Assembly: GCA_009733575.1 (NCBI GenBank)
Contig: ML769846.1
Location: 1-42,654 of the forward strand
Direction of reading: 5' to 3'
Origin: Gymnopus androsaceus JB14
Lineage: Eukaryota > Basidiomycota > Agaricomycetes > Agaricales > Omphalotaceae
Length of the DNA: 42,654 nt
The notes under the pieces are model-generated. The model was given only the letters and a program-made list of their open reading frames with translations. It was not told where the DNA came from and searched no databases. The position numbers and the translations under genes were made by a program. The stretch's first letter is position 1. Each line of letters starts with the position of its first letter. This document shows, in pieces, positions 39,827-42,654 of this stretch.

Positions 39827-41945
39827 ATGGACGACCGACTGAAACTAGTCGCGTCTTCAGCCCTTTTGTCTCTATTCAGCTCTGGAAAAGTATCGACGCC
39901 AATTTCATCCAAAGCTCTCCTCGTACGCGTGATAACATGCAAACTGGCTCAGAATTCGAATCTTCCTCGCTTTCGACTTACGGATCTGGCTCAGTTTGAA
40001 CTAGCATTAGAGAGTCTGGCTCATAATTGGGATGAAGCGGAGCTGAGCTTGGTTCGGGAAGAGGGTCAACTTGTGGTTATGGAGGTTATTCTTCCCAGCG
40101 GAGCATCTTCAGCCAGTGGACTCAATTTCAACCCAAGAAAGAGGAAAAGAGTCATCGATGAGGAGGCCGACTCTGCGGCGGGAAGTGAGCCGGAGGAAGA
40201 GGAAGCTATCCAGGAGATTGGAGTTCATCGACAGAGTGGGCTGGCTGGGTTTAGCAAGCAGCAGCGGGAAGTTTATTCTCTCATGCAGAAGGGTACTGCA
40301 AAGGGGAAGTTGTTGGCTGAACAGGTAACTAATTGAACTGATCCATTTCAATATCTAACTGTTCTAGTTCAAATCCGACCGGGTATTTGAACCAATCTGC
40401 TCGTTCATTACCAAGGACGACTGTGCCTCCTCCCGCAGACTTGAAGGAGTCCCCAGCATCTGTGATCGAGTTCATTTTCGCCCCGTCATTCGTCCTCATA
40501 CAGATGCCAGCCTTGGACACTGCTCCTACCTTAATACATGTTACTCTGAACCCACATATGCTCAGTCTCCCTCCATCCCTCCATTCCCTCCTCCCGGAGC
40601 CCGTGGTCCAAGTTCTCTCCCTTCTGGTCTCGGTGCCGGAGGTAGAGGCAAGGAGAAGGCACCCTGCCGGTATCTTCATTACGAGGTCGACTGGGACGGA
40701 GGCGATGGTGTTCAAGTCCAGCCTCCGCCCAAACCTCAGCCCAATTCCCACCAACTTTCCCTTGGGTTTGGACCGGCAGGTGAACCAGTCAAGATGGTTT
40801 GTTTTGTTTATTCCCTCGTCGCTCTCGTTTCACTCTTGTTCATATAGCTCCCACCACAATGGATCAACTGTGACCTCCGTCGATTCGACTACTCCGTCCT
40901 TGGCAAGTTTCATGTTATCATGGCTGATCCTCCTTGGGATATCCACATGAGTGTACATTGTCCTCTGACCTTCTTTCTAAATCTCATCACCTTCACAGCT
41001 GCCCTACGGAACCATGACCGACGACGAAATGCGCGCCATGCCCATCCCAACCCTCCAAGACGAAGGCCTCCTTTTCCTGTGGGTCACTGGCCGCGCCATG
41101 GAAGTCGGTCGCGAATGTCTCCGCGTTCTGGGGCTACACCCGTATCGACGAAGTCATCTGGCTCAAAACAAACCAACTCCAACGCGTTATTCGTACCGGA
41201 CGCACTGGACACTGGTTGAATCATACAAAGGAGCATATGCTCGTTGGCGTCAAGACGCAGTATCGTTATGAAAATGATGCTCACGGTGTACCGCAACCTG
41301 TGGCGATTGACCCGCCGGTGTTGCCGAAATGGGTGAATAAGGGATTGGATACGGATGTGATTGTGAGTGAAGTGAGGGAGACGAGTAGGAAGCCTGAAGA
41401 GGTATATGGCTTGATTGAGAGGATGTGTCCTGGGGGTAGGAAGGTAGAGATTTTCGGGAGGAAGCATAATACTCGGCCAGGGTGAGTATGAACGTATGTT
41501 GATACTCAAGTTGCTGATGCGTTTATCTAGATGGCTCACGTTAGGAAACCAGCTGGGTCCGGATCAGGTGTACGAGGAGGATTTGGCCAAGAGGATCAAG
41601 GCCAAGTGAGTTTCGTCGTTTAACGCTATTGCCTTGCGTCTATGTTCTGACTGCTTTCATTCCGACAGATATCCCGACAGACCCATTCTCATCCCTGGTT
41701 CCGGCTCTGGCTCTGGCTCGAGTGATGAATTGATTTTTACTTATCTTGCTATATGTGATGATTACCTTGTGTTTGTATTCTGGACCTTGGAGCAGGAGCA
41801 AAGCGTCATACTTACTGGACTTTGGACTTGGACATTGTTGTTCAATCAAGACTTTGTTGTACATACTACTGTATCTGCATTTACGCTTGCAGAAGTATCG
41901 CTGTATCAATGTATTTTTTCCTGGGACCGGATTCGATTCATATGA
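39827..41945 (+). CDS. IME4: METTL3/IME4-type mRNA N6-adenosine methyltransferase (MT-A70)
   Basis: It transfers a methyl group from SAM to adenosine in mRNA. The exons are 39827-40324, 40368-40796, 40848-40952, 40999-41481, 41531-41605 and 41669-41945; total about 621 aa. The N terminus holds an NLS-like RKRKR. A CCCH-like region follows ([40 protein letters not shown]). The MT-A70 domain has [20 protein letters not shown] with the DPPW catalytic motif, [20 protein letters not shown], then [28 protein letters not shown] and FGRKHN...LTLGNQLG, which is METTL3-like and not METTL14-like. One extra T at 41126-41127 (GTTCTGGGG) shifts the frame; with one T it reads [11 protein letters not shown]. 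The last exon after [10 protein letters not shown] is unlike the family and may include unspliced sequence, so the C terminus is uncertain. Confidence 0.92.
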
Positions 41946-42029
41946 GTATTGACAACTTTCGGGAACGCGTCGCAATTGCGAGCGCTTATCGACTTAGACT
42001 GAGTTCACGTTTACTCTAAATACCCGCAG

Positions 42030-42278
42030 CTTCAACAAGTACACCCAGATTGCAGCTGGTGCCATCAGGAAATCGCTGAAAGAGACCGGGACCAGTACCG
42101 GGCCCCTTGCTGCTGAAAAGAGAGGTATCACCACTTTGAGGTACCAGGTTTGGGAGAATGGAAAGAGTGGAGAACAGGTACGGAGAACAGGTACGTACGA
42201 CTTTATGCGTGATTTTGTGTTGAATTCGTCTCTTTCCCCCCCTGACAGAATACCCTCAACGCTGCTCGCACGAACTGA
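42030..42278 (+). CDS. mitochondrial ATP synthase epsilon-subunit-like, 3' exons only
   Basis: Exons 42030-42177 and 42249-42278 read FNKYTQIAAGAIRKSLKE, then AEKRGITTLRYQVWENGKSG, ending TLNAARTN. This fits the small eukaryotic F1 epsilon subunit (about 60-75 aa), which sits in the central stalk. The usual first exon with an MS.W.AA-type start is not recognisable upstream; ATG at 41942 reads [18 protein letters not shown] and joins only through a poor donor. Either a 5' exon lies further upstream, within what I assigned to the IME4 tail, or the start is lost. The donor at 42178 is duplicated (GGTACGGAGAACAGGTACG), giving two possible splice sites; the first keeps the frame. Confidence 0.6.
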
Positions 42279-42654
42279 AGCCACAACTTGAAACTCCCAG
42301 AATTCTGAACTGTGCTAAGTTAGGAGCGAAAATTAACATCACTGCTTGGCTCATCGCCTTGCACATCTCAGCGGCTAGAGGGAGACGACTTTGTCGTTAA
42401 CCCAAAGGAGATACGCTCCACACAAAAAAAAAAAAGTTAGGAGCGAACACTTTTCAATGCTCAGCGTACCCTTGAATGCGCATTATCTCTCCCAGCGAAC
42501 TTTTAATATCTGGATAAATGCCTCAGTACTCCATTGCAGTGAATTGCGATTACTATACAGGTCAAGCGTTTGTAGATACAATATTCCAAGCCTAACATAA
42601 AGATGTAAGTACATGTACTATAGTACACGAGCAAAGCAGAAGAAAGCGGAAAGT
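42279..42654. other. 3' flank at the window end
   Basis: No supportable gene. A 13-base A run (about 42422-42434) lies between two copies of GTTAGGAGCGAA (about 42319 and 42436), which might be a small retroposed insertion. Confidence 0.4.

Overview
The window looks like nuclear DNA of a filamentous basidiomycete, probably an agaricomycete. Evidence: many short GT-AG introns of about 47-72 nt with flush reading frames, a FunK1-type kinase remnant, SRPK-like kinase copies, a transcription factor combining C2H2 and Zn2Cys6 fingers, small secreted cysteine-rich proteins and abundant transposon debris. I saw no rRNA, tRNA or CRISPR array.

Layout. 1-2724: decayed 3' part of a Ty1/copia retrotransposon with its 3' LTR. 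2725-5000: truncated acidic/basic ORF, hairpins, a 68-bp direct repeat and a degenerate ~150-bp periodic repeat. 5040-10030: duplicated segment carrying two paralogous small secreted proteins, each with two internal 6-Cys repeats and its own TATA box. 11406-18807: housekeeping block: 5-aminolevulinate synthase (HEM1, -), acetylornithine aminotransferase (ARG8, -), the spliceosomal protein CWC21 (-) and, divergently, an ABHD4/5-CLD1-like hydrolase (+). 19343-34013: SRPK-like kinase copies. Copy A is near complete. Copy B is split by a 5.55-kb Mutator-like element in its first intron, and that element itself contains a nested solo LTR. Copy D is 5'-truncated. 30200-32580: a strand-skewed, G/T-rich and then G-free stretch, part of which is a degraded copy of the neighbouring zinc-finger gene. 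35103-37706: the zinc-finger transcription factor. 38057-39241: decayed FunK1 kinase (-). 39827-41945: METTL3/IME4-type RNA m6A methyltransferase (+). 42030-42278: 3' exons of a mitochondrial ATP synthase epsilon-like subunit (+).

Functional reading. HEM1 (haem synthesis), ARG8 (arginine synthesis) and the ATP synthase epsilon-like gene are mitochondrial; CWC21 and the SRPK-like kinases connect to splicing; IME4 writes m6A on RNA. I see no operon-like logic. The only clear shared regulatory space is the 172-bp divergent promoter between CWC21 and the hydrolase.

The most striking structures are: (1) the intronic Mutator-like element with a 9-bp target duplication, an encoded USP-like cysteine-box protein and a solo LTR whose excision restores its last exon; (2) the base-class-depleted copy of the zinc-finger gene; (3) the two-repeat secreted protein pair. 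Caution: almost every conserved gene here carries a single-base frame break in a short run, so the assembly probably contains uncorrected indels. Frameshifts alone should not be read as pseudogenisation.
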